DNA of 39,861 bases from a bacterium (GCA_029977865.1 JAPOKA010000026.1:1-39861); one strand, 5' to 3'. Counted from the stretch's first letter, positions 1 to 8,191 are shown. Numbers and translations: made by a program. Notes: generated from the letters alone by a model not told the origin.

Positions 1-2
1 AT

Positions 3-305
3 CCTTCGCCCTTCTGCAGCGACGAGAATTGCTGCGAGACCGTGTGCTCGCTCGACGGCTTCTGCTGCGACATCGCCTGGGACATCACCTGTGCCCTGCT
101 CGCCTCGGAAAACTGCGACGAACTCTGCGGCGGCGGGCTCTCCTGCGGCGATCCCTCGGCCGGCCCCTGCGACAAGCCCCATCCCGAGCCCTACTGCGCG
201 GATGCGGAGTGCTGCGAGTTCGTCTGCCTGCTCGATGCAACCTGCTGCTCGGTCGCGTGGGACGAGTTCTGCGTCGGCCTTGCGGACGCCGTCTGCTCGC
301 CGTGA
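3..305 (+). CDS. Cys-rich CC/WD repeat protein, C-terminal end (partial)
   Basis: This reading frame is open from the left window edge to a TGA at 303-305, so only the last 100 or so residues are present. Two tandem units of about 45 residues are visible, each with the pattern CCExVCxxDxxCCxxxWDxxC followed by a further Cys. Nearly every fifth residue is Cys. The spacing suggests a secreted, disulfide-rich module, but the signal peptide would lie outside the window. I know this repeat style from large extracellular planctomycete proteins of unknown function; no enzymatic motif is visible. The overlapping frames here are shadows of the Cys codons. Confidence 0.75.
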   Translation, partial: PSPFCSDENCCETVCSLDGFCCDIAWDITCALLASENCDELCGGGLSCGDPSAGPCDKPHPEPYCADAECCEFVCLLDATCCSVAWDEFCVGLADAVCSP

Positions 306-365
306 TCGCTCCGAAACGGGAGTTGCGAGCGATCGAGGGTCGACCGTGATCGCGGAGATCAGCCG

Positions 366-755
366 ATGAACGCTCCCGACGATGCCCTGCCCGATGGCGA
401 CCGGCTCCGCAGCGTGCTGGCGGCCGACCGGACCCTGCTGGCCTGGGTGCGGACCGGCATCGCGCTGATGGGCTTCGGGTTCTTCATTGAACGATTCGGG
501 CTGGTTCTGCGCGAGTTGGCCTTGGTGCAGCAGGTGCCGATGCCCTCCTCGCATCGGGCCTCCGCGTGGCTTGGCCTGGCCTTGGTTTCCGTCGGGGTGG
601 TGGCCCTGGTCGGTGGCGCGGTCGAGCACCGGGCGACGCTGCAGAAGCTGATGGGCGGCGACTGCCGCGGGCGCTCGCGGGTGGTGCCGGCGCTGGCGTG
701 GGTCCTGGCCTTGCTCGGAGTGGCCATGGCGGTCTTCCTCGTCGTCATCGACTGA
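366..755 (+). CDS. DUF202 family small membrane protein
   Basis: The protein has 129 residues. Near residues 17-37 it shows the DUF202 signature: an LAADRT segment, then LAWVRTGIALMGFGF. Three hydrophobic segments are visible, at about 28-42, 66-84 and 108-127, which fits a small inner-membrane protein of the YidH/DUF202 type. The biochemical role of the family is not established. The ATG at 366 follows the Cys-rich gene by 60 bases without an obvious Shine-Dalgarno sequence. It ends 47 bases before gltX, which has its own -10 element in that gap. Confidence 0.8.
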   Translation: MNAPDDALPDGDRLRSVLAADRTLLAWVRTGIALMGFGFFIERFGLVLRELALVQQVPMPSSHRASAWLGLALVSVGVVALVGGAVEHRATLQKLMGGDCRGRSRVVPALAWVLALLGVAMAVFLVVID

Positions 756-790
756 CTCGCTCCGAATCGATCCCGGGGTCACGCCGCAGG

Positions 791-796
791 TACCCT
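791..796 (+). promoter_or_regulatory. -10 element TACCCT of gltX, possibly leaderless
   Basis: TACCCT ends only six bases before the gltX ATG at 803. A -10 hexamer normally sets the transcription start about 6-8 bases downstream, so the mRNA would begin at or next to the A of ATG. There is no Shine-Dalgarno sequence in the gap, which agrees with a leaderless message. The hexamer matches the TAYNNT pattern seen before other genes in this window. No good -35 element is visible. Confidence 0.5.
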
Positions 797-802
797 CCCG
801 GA

Positions 803-2509
803 ATGTCCTCGCCACCCTCAGTCACCGTCACCCGGTTCGCACCGAGCCCCTCGGGCAATCTCCACGTGGGCGGAGCCCGTACCGCGCTCTTCTGCTTCGC
901 CTTCGCGAAGGGCCGCCACGGCCGATTCGTGCTTCGCATCGAGGACACCGACCAGAAGCGGTCCTCCGACGCGGCAAGTCTCGGCTTCCTCAAGGACCTC
1001 GAGTGGCTGGGGCTCCGCTGGGACGAAGGGCCGGTCTTTGAGGCCCCCGACGGGAGTTCGATCGGCGGCGGCGACCATGGTCCGTACTTCCAGTCGCAAC
1101 GGCTCGAGATCTACGACGCAGCCATCACGCGGCTGCTCGAGGAAGGCAAGGCCTACGAGGCCTTCGACACCGCGGAGGAACTCGATGCCGCCCGCGCCGC
1201 CGCCCGAGCGGCGGGCCGGCCCTTCCGCTACGACGGTGCCGCGGCGCTCGCGATGAGCGATTCCGATCGGGCCGCCGCCCGCGCCGGGGGGAAGCCGGGG
1301 GTGGTGCGATTTCGCAGCGAGGGCCGCGCCGTCACCATTCGCGACGAGATCCTCGGCGAAGCGACGCTTCCAGCCGGCGAGGTCGACGACTTCGTGATCC
1401 GCAAGGCCGACGGATTCCCGACCTACCACTTCGCGGTGGTGGTCGACGACGAGTCGATGGGCGTGACCCATGTGCTGCGGGCGCAGGAACACTTCAACAA
1501 CACCGCGAAGCACCTGCTGCTGCAGGAGGCGCTTGGCTACCGGATTCCCGTCTACGCACACCTGCCGATCATCTTCAACCCGGACGGCAGCAAGATGAGC
1601 AAGCGCGACAAGGATCGCGCACTGCGCGAAGCGGTGGTCGCCCGAGGACTCGAGGCTCCTCCGAACGGCCGCGACGGGCTGCCGCTCTGCGATCAGGCCA
1701 CCTTCGAACGCTGGCGCGGCGACAAGACCGTGCAACTGCCGGGCGAGGTCTGCTCGGCGATCGCCGAGGTGCTCGGGGTGGAACTGCCGGAGATCAACGT
1801 CGAGGACTTCCGCCGCTCGGGCTACTTGCCCGAGGTGCTCGTCAACTTCCTCGCCCTCAACGGATGGTCTCCGGGCAACGACCTCGAGAAGTTCGATCTC
1901 GCCTTCCTCTGCGAGCGATTCTCGCTCGAACGCGTGGTGAAGACGCCGGCCAAGTTCGATCGCGCCAAGCTGCTGGCCTTCAATCTCGATGCCCTGCAGG
2001 CGATGGATGGCGAGACCTTCCTCGCCCGGCTCCGCGCTCACGGCGCTCGCTACCACCCCGAGTTCGTCGCACGGATCGGCGAGGCGAACTTCGCGATCCT
2101 CGCCGCCGCGAGCCACCCTCGCTCGAAGACCCTCGACGAGGTCTTCCGGGGCAATCGATTCCTCGTCGAGCCCGACGATGGAATCGCGTGGGAACGGACC
2201 AAGGCGGTCGAGAAGGCCCTGTTCAAGGGCGAACCGACCGGGCTTGAACTCCTTGCCGCGGCGAAGCCCGAGCTCGAGGCGGTCGCCGCGGACGATTGGT
2301 CGGCCTCATCTCTGGAAGCTCGGCTAACCGCCTTCTGCGAGGCCCGCGAGGTCGGGAACATCGGAAGGATCGCCCAACCGCTGCGGATTGCGGTGAGCGG
2401 CGGCACCGTCAGCCCCCCCATCTTCGACACCCTCGCGATGCTCGGTCGGGCGAGCACCCTCGCGCGAGTCGATCGTTGCCTCGCCTCCCTGAGCGCGGCA
2501 GCGTCCTGA
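803..2509 (+). CDS. gltX: Glutamyl-tRNA synthetase
   Basis: This class I aminoacyl-tRNA synthetase charges tRNA-Glu with glutamate (568 residues). The ATP-binding HIGH equivalent is HVGG at residues 21-24, preceded by FAPSPSGNL. The KMSKR loop is at 264-268. The frame stays open upstream to 566, but the family N-terminus (TVTRFAPSPSG) places the start at the ATG at 803. Between KMSKR and the conserved RSGYLPEVLVNFLALNGWSPG-type segment (from about residue 335) there are roughly 65 residues, where ordinary GluRS has about 15. An insertion of about 50 residues is therefore inferred. The C-terminal anticodon-binding region is present. Whether the enzyme also charges tRNA-Gln cannot be read from the sequence. 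Confidence 0.95.
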   Translation: MSSPPSVTVTRFAPSPSGNLHVGGARTALFCFAFAKGRHGRFVLRIEDTDQKRSSDAASLGFLKDLEWLGLRWDEGPVFEAPDGSSIGGGDHGPYFQSQRLEIYDAAITRLLEEGKAYEAFDTAEELDAARAAARAAGRPFRYDGAAALAMSDSDRAAARAGGKPGVVRFRSEGRAVTIRDEILGEATLPAGEVDDFVIRKADGFPTYHFAVVVDDESMGVTHVLRAQEHFNNTAKHLLLQEALGYRIPVYAHLPIIFNPDGSKMSKRDKDRALREAVVARGLEAPPNGRDGLPLCDQATFERWRGDKTVQLPGEVCSAIAEVLGVELPEINVEDFRRSGYLPEVLVNFLALNGWSPGNDLEKFDLAFLCERFSLERVVKTPAKFDRAKLLAFNLDALQAMDGETFLARLRAHGARYHPEFVARIGEANFAILAAASHPRSKTLDEVFRGNRFLVEPDDGIAWERTKAVEKALFKGEPTGLELLAAAKPELEAVAADDWSASSLEARLTAFCEAREVGNIGRIAQPLRIAVSGGTVSPPIFDTLAMLGRASTLARVDRCLASLSAAAS

Positions 2510-2664
2510 TTCCGAGGTCGCGCCCCGGGCCGCCGCGGTCGAACTTCGGAGCCGAGTGGCCGGCATCGATCGCCGCGTGCGCCCGGCGGATCGGGACGGG
2601 GTGAGATTGCAGGTCGGGCCATCGTCAGGTCACGGTCACTCATGGACCCGCGTCGACCCGCCGA

Positions 2665-2670
2665 TACAGT
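2665..2670 (+). promoter_or_regulatory. Candidate promoter, -10 TACAGT
   Basis: TACAGT at 2665-2670 is preceded, with a 16-base spacer, by TGGACC at 2643-2648, a partial match to TTGACA. It lies 40 bases before the ATG at 2711 and inside the possible extension to 2642, so it argues for the internal start. Confidence 0.4.
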
Positions 2671-2710
2671 GAATTCAGCAGAGGACTTCTCTCCCGCAAG
2701 CCTCGGAGGC

Positions 2711-3316
2711 ATGTCGGTGGAGTTCGTGACCTTCACGGAAGCCTGGAACGAGCTCGAGCTTGGCGGGGTCGAACCCGTCGAGCCCTCGGTTCCTTCGCCG
2801 CCGCCGCCACCGGGCGTCCTTCCCACCCTGGAGCTGCAGCTCGCCTCGAGCGCCGATCGGCTGCGGCTTGGTCGGCTCGGGGACGGCCTTGTCGAGGAGT
2901 CGGTCATCTCGATCGATCCCGGTCGCGTGCCTGAGGTGCTCGATCACCTGCTGCACAAGTTGCATCTCGCGCCGGTGGTGGTGCTGCCGCGAACGAGATG
3001 GCGGGCGGTTCTCGATGCGCTGACCTTTTCTCTCGCCGAGCACAGAGGGTGGCAGGCTCTCGAAGCCGAGGCGACGCTGGTGATGAACACGCGCGACGGG
3101 CTCGTGCTCGGACCGGCAGACCTTCGCCTGCTGCGAACGGTGCTCGAGTCGCTGCTTGCAGAGGCACGATCGCCGGAGGAGTCGCTTCTGGTGATCCCGC
3201 TGTCCGCGAGCCTGCTGATCGAGGCGATCCCCGGCGAGCCGGCCTCAGTGCGGATCGAGATCGCCGAGGCTCCGCTCGCCAAGTCGGTTCGTGAACTGCT
3301 TGCGGTCCTGGTGTGA
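2711..3316 (+). CDS. Hypothetical protein
   Basis: I do not recognise this 201-residue protein. The frame is open from an ATG at 2642, but I prefer the ATG at 2711 because a promoter-like TACAGT lies between the two. GGAGG at 2705-2709 ends one base before 2711, which is too close for a normal Shine-Dalgarno, so the start is uncertain. The chosen N-terminus, MSVEFVTFTEAWNEL, is followed by a Pro-rich linker. The rest alternates predicted strands and helices without membrane segments, Cys pairs or catalytic motifs. The N-terminal 15 residues faintly resemble a helix-turn-helix-like segment of some planctomycete proteins; I would not assign function on that. The gene converges on the next one with a 13-base gap. 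Confidence 0.6.
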   Translation: MSVEFVTFTEAWNELELGGVEPVEPSVPSPPPPPGVLPTLELQLASSADRLRLGRLGDGLVEESVISIDPGRVPEVLDHLLHKLHLAPVVVLPRTRWRAVLDALTFSLAEHRGWQALEAEATLVMNTRDGLVLGPADLRLLRTVLESLLAEARSPEESLLVIPLSASLLIEAIPGEPASVRIEIAEAPLAKSVRELLAVLV

Positions 3317-3329
3317 GCACGCCCGCAGG

Positions 3330-3752
3330 TCAGCGGGCACCCCGCCGGGCCGCGACCCGGAAGTCCGGATCCTCGCGAAAGACCTCGCCGCTCTCGAGGA
3401 ACATCTCCGGGCAGCGGGTGCACTGCAGCACCGCCGCGGGAGTGGGGTCGATGGGTGGCGAGAGCGCGGGATCAACGACCGGACTGGTGGCGGTTCGAAC
3501 CAACTCGCCGCCGCAACAGGGACAGGTCTCGCGGCGCAGCAGCGGGCGAGCCAACGCCCGTTCGGCATACCCGAGCACTTCCGAGCCCAGCCAGACCAGG
3601 ACCAGCAGCAGGATCGAGCCCAGGAGCACCACCACCGAGCCCACCGGCAGCAGGAACACCAACGCCAACGCGGTGAGGAAGAGGAGCCCGAAGAGGGCCA
3701 TCGCGGCAAAGCCGTACCCGCCGCGGATCGCACGCAGGATTCGGTAGAGCAT
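3330..3752 (-). CDS. Membrane protein with C-terminal zinc ribbon
   Basis: This 140-residue protein has two closely spaced hydrophobic segments, at about 14-36 and 38-60, followed by a cytoplasmic-type zinc ribbon. The ribbon is CPCCGG in the middle and CTRCP about 33 residues later, giving a four-Cys site plus one extra Cys. The last 25 residues are charged. No catalytic motif is visible. It is likely a small membrane-anchored protein of unknown role, possibly an adaptor, as in other planctomycete zinc-ribbon membrane proteins; two further members of this general style are at 11246-12328. Confidence 0.7.
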   Translation of the reverse strand: MLYRILRAIRGGYGFAAMALFGLLFLTALALVFLLPVGSVVVLLGSILLLVLVWLGSEVLGYAERALARPLLRRETCPCCGGELVRTATSPVVDPALSPPIDPTPAAVLQCTRCPEMFLESGEVFREDPDFRVAARRGAR

Positions 3753-3888
3753 GGTCGCGGGGGTTCCTCTGGCAGCGGAGCGACGGTCAAGCCTAGGCGG
3801 TCAAGGGGTTCGCGTCCGCTCGCCCGCGGGAGTCGAGGAATCGTCCGCTTCGCGACCGAGGGCGTCGGTGAGGGCGTTCGGGGATCGG

Positions 3889-3894
3889 TACACT
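3889..3894 (+). promoter_or_regulatory. -10 element TACACT of dnaN
   Basis: TACACT lies 24 bases before the dnaN ATG. The expected transcription start is near 3901, and the short leader carries AAGGGAGA (3906-3913) as a Shine-Dalgarno sequence. The same TACACT hexamer precedes the genes at 9597 and 34282. No -35 match is evident. Confidence 0.45.
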
Positions 3895-3918
3895 GCGGCG
3901 TTCCCAAGGGAGAACCCC

Positions 3919-5034
3919 ATGAAGATCGTCTGCGACCGGTCCGCGCTCGTCGATTGCCTGGCGCTTGCCCGTGGTGTGGTGGCTTCTCGAAGCCCGACTC
4001 CGGTGCTCACCTGCCTCAGGCTGCACGCCGGTGATGCCGGCCTGTCCATCGCCGCCACCGACGGCGAGGCCGGCCTCGAGATCGGCGTCGGGTCGGTCGA
4101 GGTGAAGGAACCCGGAGAGTGCCTCGTGCCTGCGGACAAGCTCGAGCAGGTGATTCGATCCCTCGACGGCGACGACACCGTCAGCCTCGAGACCGAACGC
4201 ACCATGCTGCATGTCCGCGGCGCTGACAGCCACTTCAAGATCTTCGGCTACGAGGTCCGGGACTTCCCCGGCGTTCGGGCGTATCCCACCGATCTCCCCG
4301 GGTTCTCGATCGAGGCGGGATCGTTGCGGAAGATGATCTCCCGCACCCTGTTCGCGACGGCGGTCGAGAACAGTCGGTACGCGATCAGCGGCGTGCTGAT
4401 CGAGCGGACCGGCAAGAAGCTCCGAATGGTCGCGACCGACGGCCGACGCCTGGCCATGGCGCGAGGCGAGTGCCGCGGGGACGAGTCCGACTTCAACGCC
4501 ATCGTCCCCGGCAAGACCCTCACCGTGCTGAGCCGACTGCTCGCCGATCCCGAGGCGGAGGTCAAGGTGGTGCGCCAGGGATCGCTGATCTGGTTCCGCG
4601 TGGGTGAAGGCAGCGATCTCGCCTGTCTCTCCTCGAGCCTGGTGGAGGGCGTCTTCCCGCCCTTCGAGGATGTCATTCCCAAGGACCACGACAAGCGGGT
4701 CACCTTCGACATCGGCGAGCTCTCGAGCGCCGTGCGCAAGGCCGCGCTGCTGACCAACGAGGAGAGCCGTGGCGTCCGCATGGCGTTCTCGACCTCGAAG
4801 CTCACCCTGAGCAGTCGCGCTCCCGAGATGGGCGAGGCCGAGATCCACGTCGAGCTTGAGAAGTACGAGGGCGAGCCGCTCGAGATCGGCTTCAATCCCG
4901 CCCAGCTCACCGATGCCCTCAAGGTGATCGACGGCACCGAGGTGATCATGGAGCTCAAGAGCCCCAACAAGCCCGGGGTGATCCGCAGCGGCAACGAATT
5001 CACCTATGTGGTCATGCCCATGACCCTCGGCTGA
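3919..5034 (+). CDS. dnaN: DNA polymerase III subunit beta (sliding clamp)
   Basis: This is the ring-shaped processivity factor that holds the replicative polymerase on DNA. The product is 371 residues, the usual length for three repeated clamp domains of about 120 residues. Family-like segments include the N-terminal MKIVCDRSALVDCLALARGV, the central SRYAISGVLIE followed by RMVATDGRRLAMA (about 155-180), and the C-terminal FTYVVMPMTL end. The frame is open back to 3751, but the AAGGGAGA site and family N-terminus support the ATG at 3919. dnaA and recF are not adjacent, so the gene is separated from the common origin cluster order. Confidence 0.95.
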   Translation: MKIVCDRSALVDCLALARGVVASRSPTPVLTCLRLHAGDAGLSIAATDGEAGLEIGVGSVEVKEPGECLVPADKLEQVIRSLDGDDTVSLETERTMLHVRGADSHFKIFGYEVRDFPGVRAYPTDLPGFSIEAGSLRKMISRTLFATAVENSRYAISGVLIERTGKKLRMVATDGRRLAMARGECRGDESDFNAIVPGKTLTVLSRLLADPEAEVKVVRQGSLIWFRVGEGSDLACLSSSLVEGVFPPFEDVIPKDHDKRVTFDIGELSSAVRKAALLTNEESRGVRMAFSTSKLTLSSRAPEMGEAEIHVELEKYEGEPLEIGFNPAQLTDALKVIDGTEVIMELKSPNKPGVIRSGNEFTYVVMPMTLG

Positions 5035-5077
5035 GGGGTGGCGCGGGTTCGCCGCTCCTCGCGCCGGTTCCGCTTCA

Positions 5078-5881
5078 GTGGACGATGCGGTTGGGCCGAA
5101 GACGATTGATCCCTCTCCTCCCCCGGGCAGCACCGTGAGCGAAGACGCCTCCCCCGACCCCATCGAGTTTCCGATCCGCGCCGCGGTGCAGCCGCGGCAG
5201 CTGTTCTGGAACATCATCTACGCGGTGCTCTGCGGCGGTCTCGGGCTGTGGGGCGCCTACGACTACTTCATCGAGATTCCCCAGCGGGAGGCGGACTTCG
5301 CCCGCTTCAACGAGGCGCAGCAGGAGATGGAACTGCTGACTGCTGCGAGTGAATCGCGGCCCCTGAGCGATGCCGAACGCGACGCGTTCGTCGCCGCCGA
5401 AGCGATCACCAAGGAGTTCTCGGAGCCGCCGGTGCAGCCGGCCGCCTACGACCGCGCCGTGCAGATGTGGCTCTACATCGTGGGCTGCGGCGTCTTGGGC
5501 ACGCCCTTCTTCCTGTGGAATCTCGTGGTGCTGCCGCGGCTCGCGCGGCGCTGGTGCCTCGAAGCCGACGGCTCGCTCGAGACTCCCGACGGACGGATCG
5601 CCGCCGACGAGATGCAGGAACTCGAGATGGGCCGCTGGATGGCGAAGTCGATCGCCACCGTGGTCACCACCGACGCCCGTCGGATCGTGCTCGACGACTA
5701 CAAGTTCCGCGGCATGGATCGCATCATCGGAGCCTTGGCGCAGCGTTTCGAGCCAGGCAAGTGGACGCTCGAAGCCAAGCAGATCCCGGCGCCGGAAGTG
5801 GTCGCCGATGCCCCGGTCGACGAGGACGCAGCTGCCGAGGCTGCTGAGAGCGTCGAAGCAGGATCAGACGCCGAGCGCTGA
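5078..5881 (+). CDS. Membrane protein of unknown function
   Basis: The protein has up to 267 residues. There are two hydrophobic segments, at about 44-63 and 130-152, with a charged helical stretch between them (about 65-120) that would face outward or form a coiled hairpin. A soluble C-terminal domain of about 100 residues contains W, D and R-rich strands (ARRWCLEADGSLETPDG), followed by an acidic Ala/Glu-rich tail. I do not recognise the family. The GTG at 5078 is the first start; a GTG at 5135 (VSEDASPD) is equally possible and neither has a clear Shine-Dalgarno site. Confidence 0.65.
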   Translation: MDDAVGPKTIDPSPPPGSTVSEDASPDPIEFPIRAAVQPRQLFWNIIYAVLCGGLGLWGAYDYFIEIPQREADFARFNEAQQEMELLTAASESRPLSDAERDAFVAAEAITKEFSEPPVQPAAYDRAVQMWLYIVGCGVLGTPFFLWNLVVLPRLARRWCLEADGSLETPDGRIAADEMQELEMGRWMAKSIATVVTTDARRIVLDDYKFRGMDRIIGALAQRFEPGKWTLEAKQIPAPEVVADAPVDEDAAAEAAESVEAGSDAER

Positions 5882-5941
5882 GTTCGCGTTCGCCAGACGG
5901 CCCACAACCCTCTGCGAGTTCGGACGCCGCGGAGTCGCCGC

Positions 5942-5947
5942 TATCAT
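5942..5947 (+). promoter_or_regulatory. -10 element TATCAT upstream of the B12/GTPase gene
   Basis: TATCAT is preceded by TTCGGA at 5919-5924 with a 17-base spacer, a weak -35 match. The predicted leader to the ATG at 5987 is about 35 bases. Nearly the same string (TATCATCCGC) occurs at 13416, and TATCATCGCG on the minus strand at 35931. Confidence 0.4.
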
Positions 5948-5986
5948 CCGCGACCCTCGCTCGTCCGAACCCCTCCCGGTGCATTC

Positions 5987-7102
5987 ATGGCCAAGGCCAC
6001 CGTCGATCCCACCACCGCCATGCCCAAGGTCGATCGCTGCGGCGATCTCCACCATCGGCCGCGGGTGCTGTTGGGGAAGACCGGCCTCGACGGCCACGAC
6101 CGCGGCGTGAAGCTCATCGCACGGTTGCTTCGAGACAGCGGCGCCCACGTCATCTACTCCGGTCTCTGGCAGACCCCCCGCAGCCTTGCGATCTCCGCCC
6201 GCGACGAGGACGTCGACGTGGTGGCGTGCTCGATGATGAGCAACTCCCACCTGGTCCTGGTGCCGCGGCTGATCGAAGAGTGTGCCAAGGTCGGGCGACC
6301 GGACCTGGTGGTCAACGTCGGCGGCATCATTCCCCAGGAGGATGTCGCGAAGCTGATCGCAGCCGGCGTGCATCGGGTCTACCACACCGGCACGCCGATG
6401 GAGGAGATCGTCGACAGCGTGCGCGAGGCGACCAAGCCGTACGGCGAGGTGCCGACCGATCACGCGACCGCCCGGCTCGCCCGTGCCATCAGCCGGGCGT
6501 GGCTCGGCGAATCGGTAGACGCCCCCCGCAAGCGTCCGCGTCGGGTGATCGGCATCACCGGCAGCCCCGGCGCGGGGAAGAGCACCCTCGTCGCCGCAAT
6601 GGCCGCCGAGGCGGCGCGTCGCGGCGGCACGATGGCGGTGATCGCCTTCGATCCCATGAGTCCGATCACCGGCGGAGCCCTGCTCGGCGATCGCCTGCGG
6701 GTCGACTTCAACGCCGTCGATGAGAAGGTCTTCTACCGCAGTCTCGCCATCGTTGGTGAGGACTACACCCGCCTTCCCGACCTCGTGGAGATGATCGGCG
6801 GTGCCGGCTTCGACACCCTGATCGTCGAGACCGTCGGCGCCGGGCAGAACGACGTGGCGATTCGCGAGCACGTCGACCGCACCGCGGTAGTCACCGTGCC
6901 GGGGATGGGCGATGCGGTGCAGATGGACAAGGCGGGAATCCTCGAGATCGCCGATCTCTTCGTCGCCAACAAGGCCGATCACGCCGGCGAAAGCAAGCTG
7001 ATGCGGGAACTGCTCGACATCGCCGCGGGCCGCCCCATCTTCGAGACGGTGGCCACCGAGGGCCGGGGCGTGGTGGAACTGCTTGAACACCTCACCGCGT
7101 GA
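5987..7102 (+). CDS. Cobalamin-binding domain fused to MeaB/ArgK-type GTPase
   Basis: The protein has 371 residues in two parts. Residues 25-150 are the B12-binding domain of methylmalonyl-CoA mutase type, with the DxHxxG motif as D35, H37 and G40. Residues 186-371 are a G3E P-loop GTPase like MeaB: Walker A GSPGAGKST at 192-200, ETVGAGQ at 281-287 and base-specifying NKAD at 328-331. MeaB proteins load and protect B12 in mutases. IcmF carries these two modules plus a mutase barrel, but here the barrel is absent and the C-terminal dimerisation arm of MeaB is missing. No mutase subunit gene lies in the window. A likely role is chaperone plus small subunit for a separate acyl-CoA mutase; this is inference. 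A TATCAT promoter lies upstream. Confidence 0.85.
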   Translation: MAKATVDPTTAMPKVDRCGDLHHRPRVLLGKTGLDGHDRGVKLIARLLRDSGAHVIYSGLWQTPRSLAISARDEDVDVVACSMMSNSHLVLVPRLIEECAKVGRPDLVVNVGGIIPQEDVAKLIAAGVHRVYHTGTPMEEIVDSVREATKPYGEVPTDHATARLARAISRAWLGESVDAPRKRPRRVIGITGSPGAGKSTLVAAMAAEAARRGGTMAVIAFDPMSPITGGALLGDRLRVDFNAVDEKVFYRSLAIVGEDYTRLPDLVEMIGGAGFDTLIVETVGAGQNDVAIREHVDRTAVVTVPGMGDAVQMDKAGILEIADLFVANKADHAGESKLMRELLDIAAGRPIFETVATEGRGVVELLEHLTA

Positions 7103-7121
7103 AGCCGACTGAGCCCCGACC

Positions 7122-7673
7122 GTGACGCTTGAAGTCCTCTTCATCAGCCTCGGCATCGTGGGGGCGAGGATTCTCGACGTCACCCTGGGCACGCTGCGCA
7201 CCGTCGCGGTGATCCACGGTCGCCGCGGCGCCGCGTTCTTCCTTGGATTCATCGAGGTTCTGATCTGGGTGCTGGTGGTGAGCGGAGTGATCGCCACCGT
7301 CAAGGAGAATCCCTGGTACGCGATCGCCTACGCCCTGGGCTTCGCGACCGGCAACTACCTCGGCATCACCATCGAGGGCCGTTTCGCCTTCGGCAAGCAG
7401 GTGGTTCGGGTCTTCACCCGCAAGGGTGGCGAGGTCGCGGCAGCGCTGCGGGCGGAAAAGGTGCCGGTGACCGAGTTCGACGGCCGCGGCAAGGACGGAC
7501 CGATCTCGATGCTCTTCATCGAACTTGGCCGCCGCGACGCGGCTCGCATGCTCGCCAAGATCCGAACCCTCGATCCGGAGTGCTACTACGTCGTCGACGA
7601 CATTCGCCTCGCCTCCCTCGCGGGACCGGCGGGGCCTTCGAGCGATCCAAACTCCGCGGTGAAGCGAAAGTGA
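7122..7673 (+). CDS. UPF0316 / DUF2179 family membrane protein
   Basis: The protein has 183 residues. The first 85 carry three hydrophobic segments in the DUF5698/UPF0316 style (ARILDVTLGTLRTVAVIHGRR, then FIEVLIWVLVVSGV and IAYALGFATGNYLG). A soluble DUF2179-like domain follows (about 95-165), including GKDGPISMLFIELGRRD. Function of the family is not known; DUF2179 domains are often small ligand-binding modules. The start is a GTG at 7122, 19 bases after the preceding stop, so it is probably co-transcribed with the GTPase gene. It overlaps the next gene by four bases. Confidence 0.85.
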   Translation: MTLEVLFISLGIVGARILDVTLGTLRTVAVIHGRRGAAFFLGFIEVLIWVLVVSGVIATVKENPWYAIAYALGFATGNYLGITIEGRFAFGKQVVRVFTRKGGEVAAALRAEKVPVTEFDGRGKDGPISMLFIELGRRDAARMLAKIRTLDPECYYVVDDIRLASLAGPAGPSSDPNSAVKRK

Positions 7674-8191
7674 ACGACTCCTCTGCACATGCTCCCGCTT
7701 CGCTTCGCATCGCTCCGGCGAACCTCGCCAACGATCGCGACGCGGCGGCGGTCCTTTCGCTCTTGCGGTCCTTCGCGCAAGAGCCGGTCTCCGGCGGCCA
7801 CGATCTTCCCATCGATGTGCAGGCGCGGCTGATCGAAGGCCTGCGCAGTCATCCGGTTTCTCGCAACTGGATCGCATGGGACGACTCCACCTCGCCATCC
7901 ACCGCGGTCGGCTGCGCCATCTGCCAGATCGGCTTCTCGACCTTCATCGCCAGGCCGACGCTCAACCTGCACGACCTCTTCGTGCTGCCCTCGCATCGGG
8001 ATCGCGGCGTCGGCGGCCTGCTCATGGAAACGCTGCATCGAGCGGCCGGCGAAATGGGCTGCGGCAAGGTCACCCTGGAGGTGAACCACGCCAACGAGGC
8101 GGGCCAGCGGTTCTATCGGCGCCTCGGGTACTCCGACGGGCAGGCGACGGAGCGAGGCGACGGAGTCTGGTTCTGGTCGAAGCCGATCTGA
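7670..8191 (+). CDS. GNAT family N-acetyltransferase
   Basis: This 173-residue protein would transfer an acetyl group from acetyl-CoA to an unknown acceptor. The acetyl-CoA loop is HRDRGVGGLLM (the R/QxxGxG/A motif), preceded by the strand LHDLFVLP. The C-terminal part (VNHANEAGQRFYRRLGY) is typical of the fold. The start is the GTG at 7670, whose bases overlap the TGA of the upstream gene (GTGA), suggesting translational coupling. The frame is open further upstream but that part is a shadow of UPF0316. Substrate cannot be predicted. Confidence 0.85.
   Translation: MNDSSAHAPASLRIAPANLANDRDAAAVLSLLRSFAQEPVSGGHDLPIDVQARLIEGLRSHPVSRNWIAWDDSTSPSTAVGCAICQIGFSTFIARPTLNLHDLFVLPSHRDRGVGGLLMETLHRAAGEMGCGKVTLEVNHANEAGQRFYRRLGYSDGQATERGDGVWFWSKPI

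Noticed and set aside
566-802. N-terminal extension of gltX
   Set aside because: The frame is open but overlaps the DUF202 gene, and the family N-terminus begins at the ATG at 803.
5882-5986. Cobalamin riboswitch before the B12-domain gene
   Set aside because: The gap is only 105 bases and no B12-box-like segment is present.
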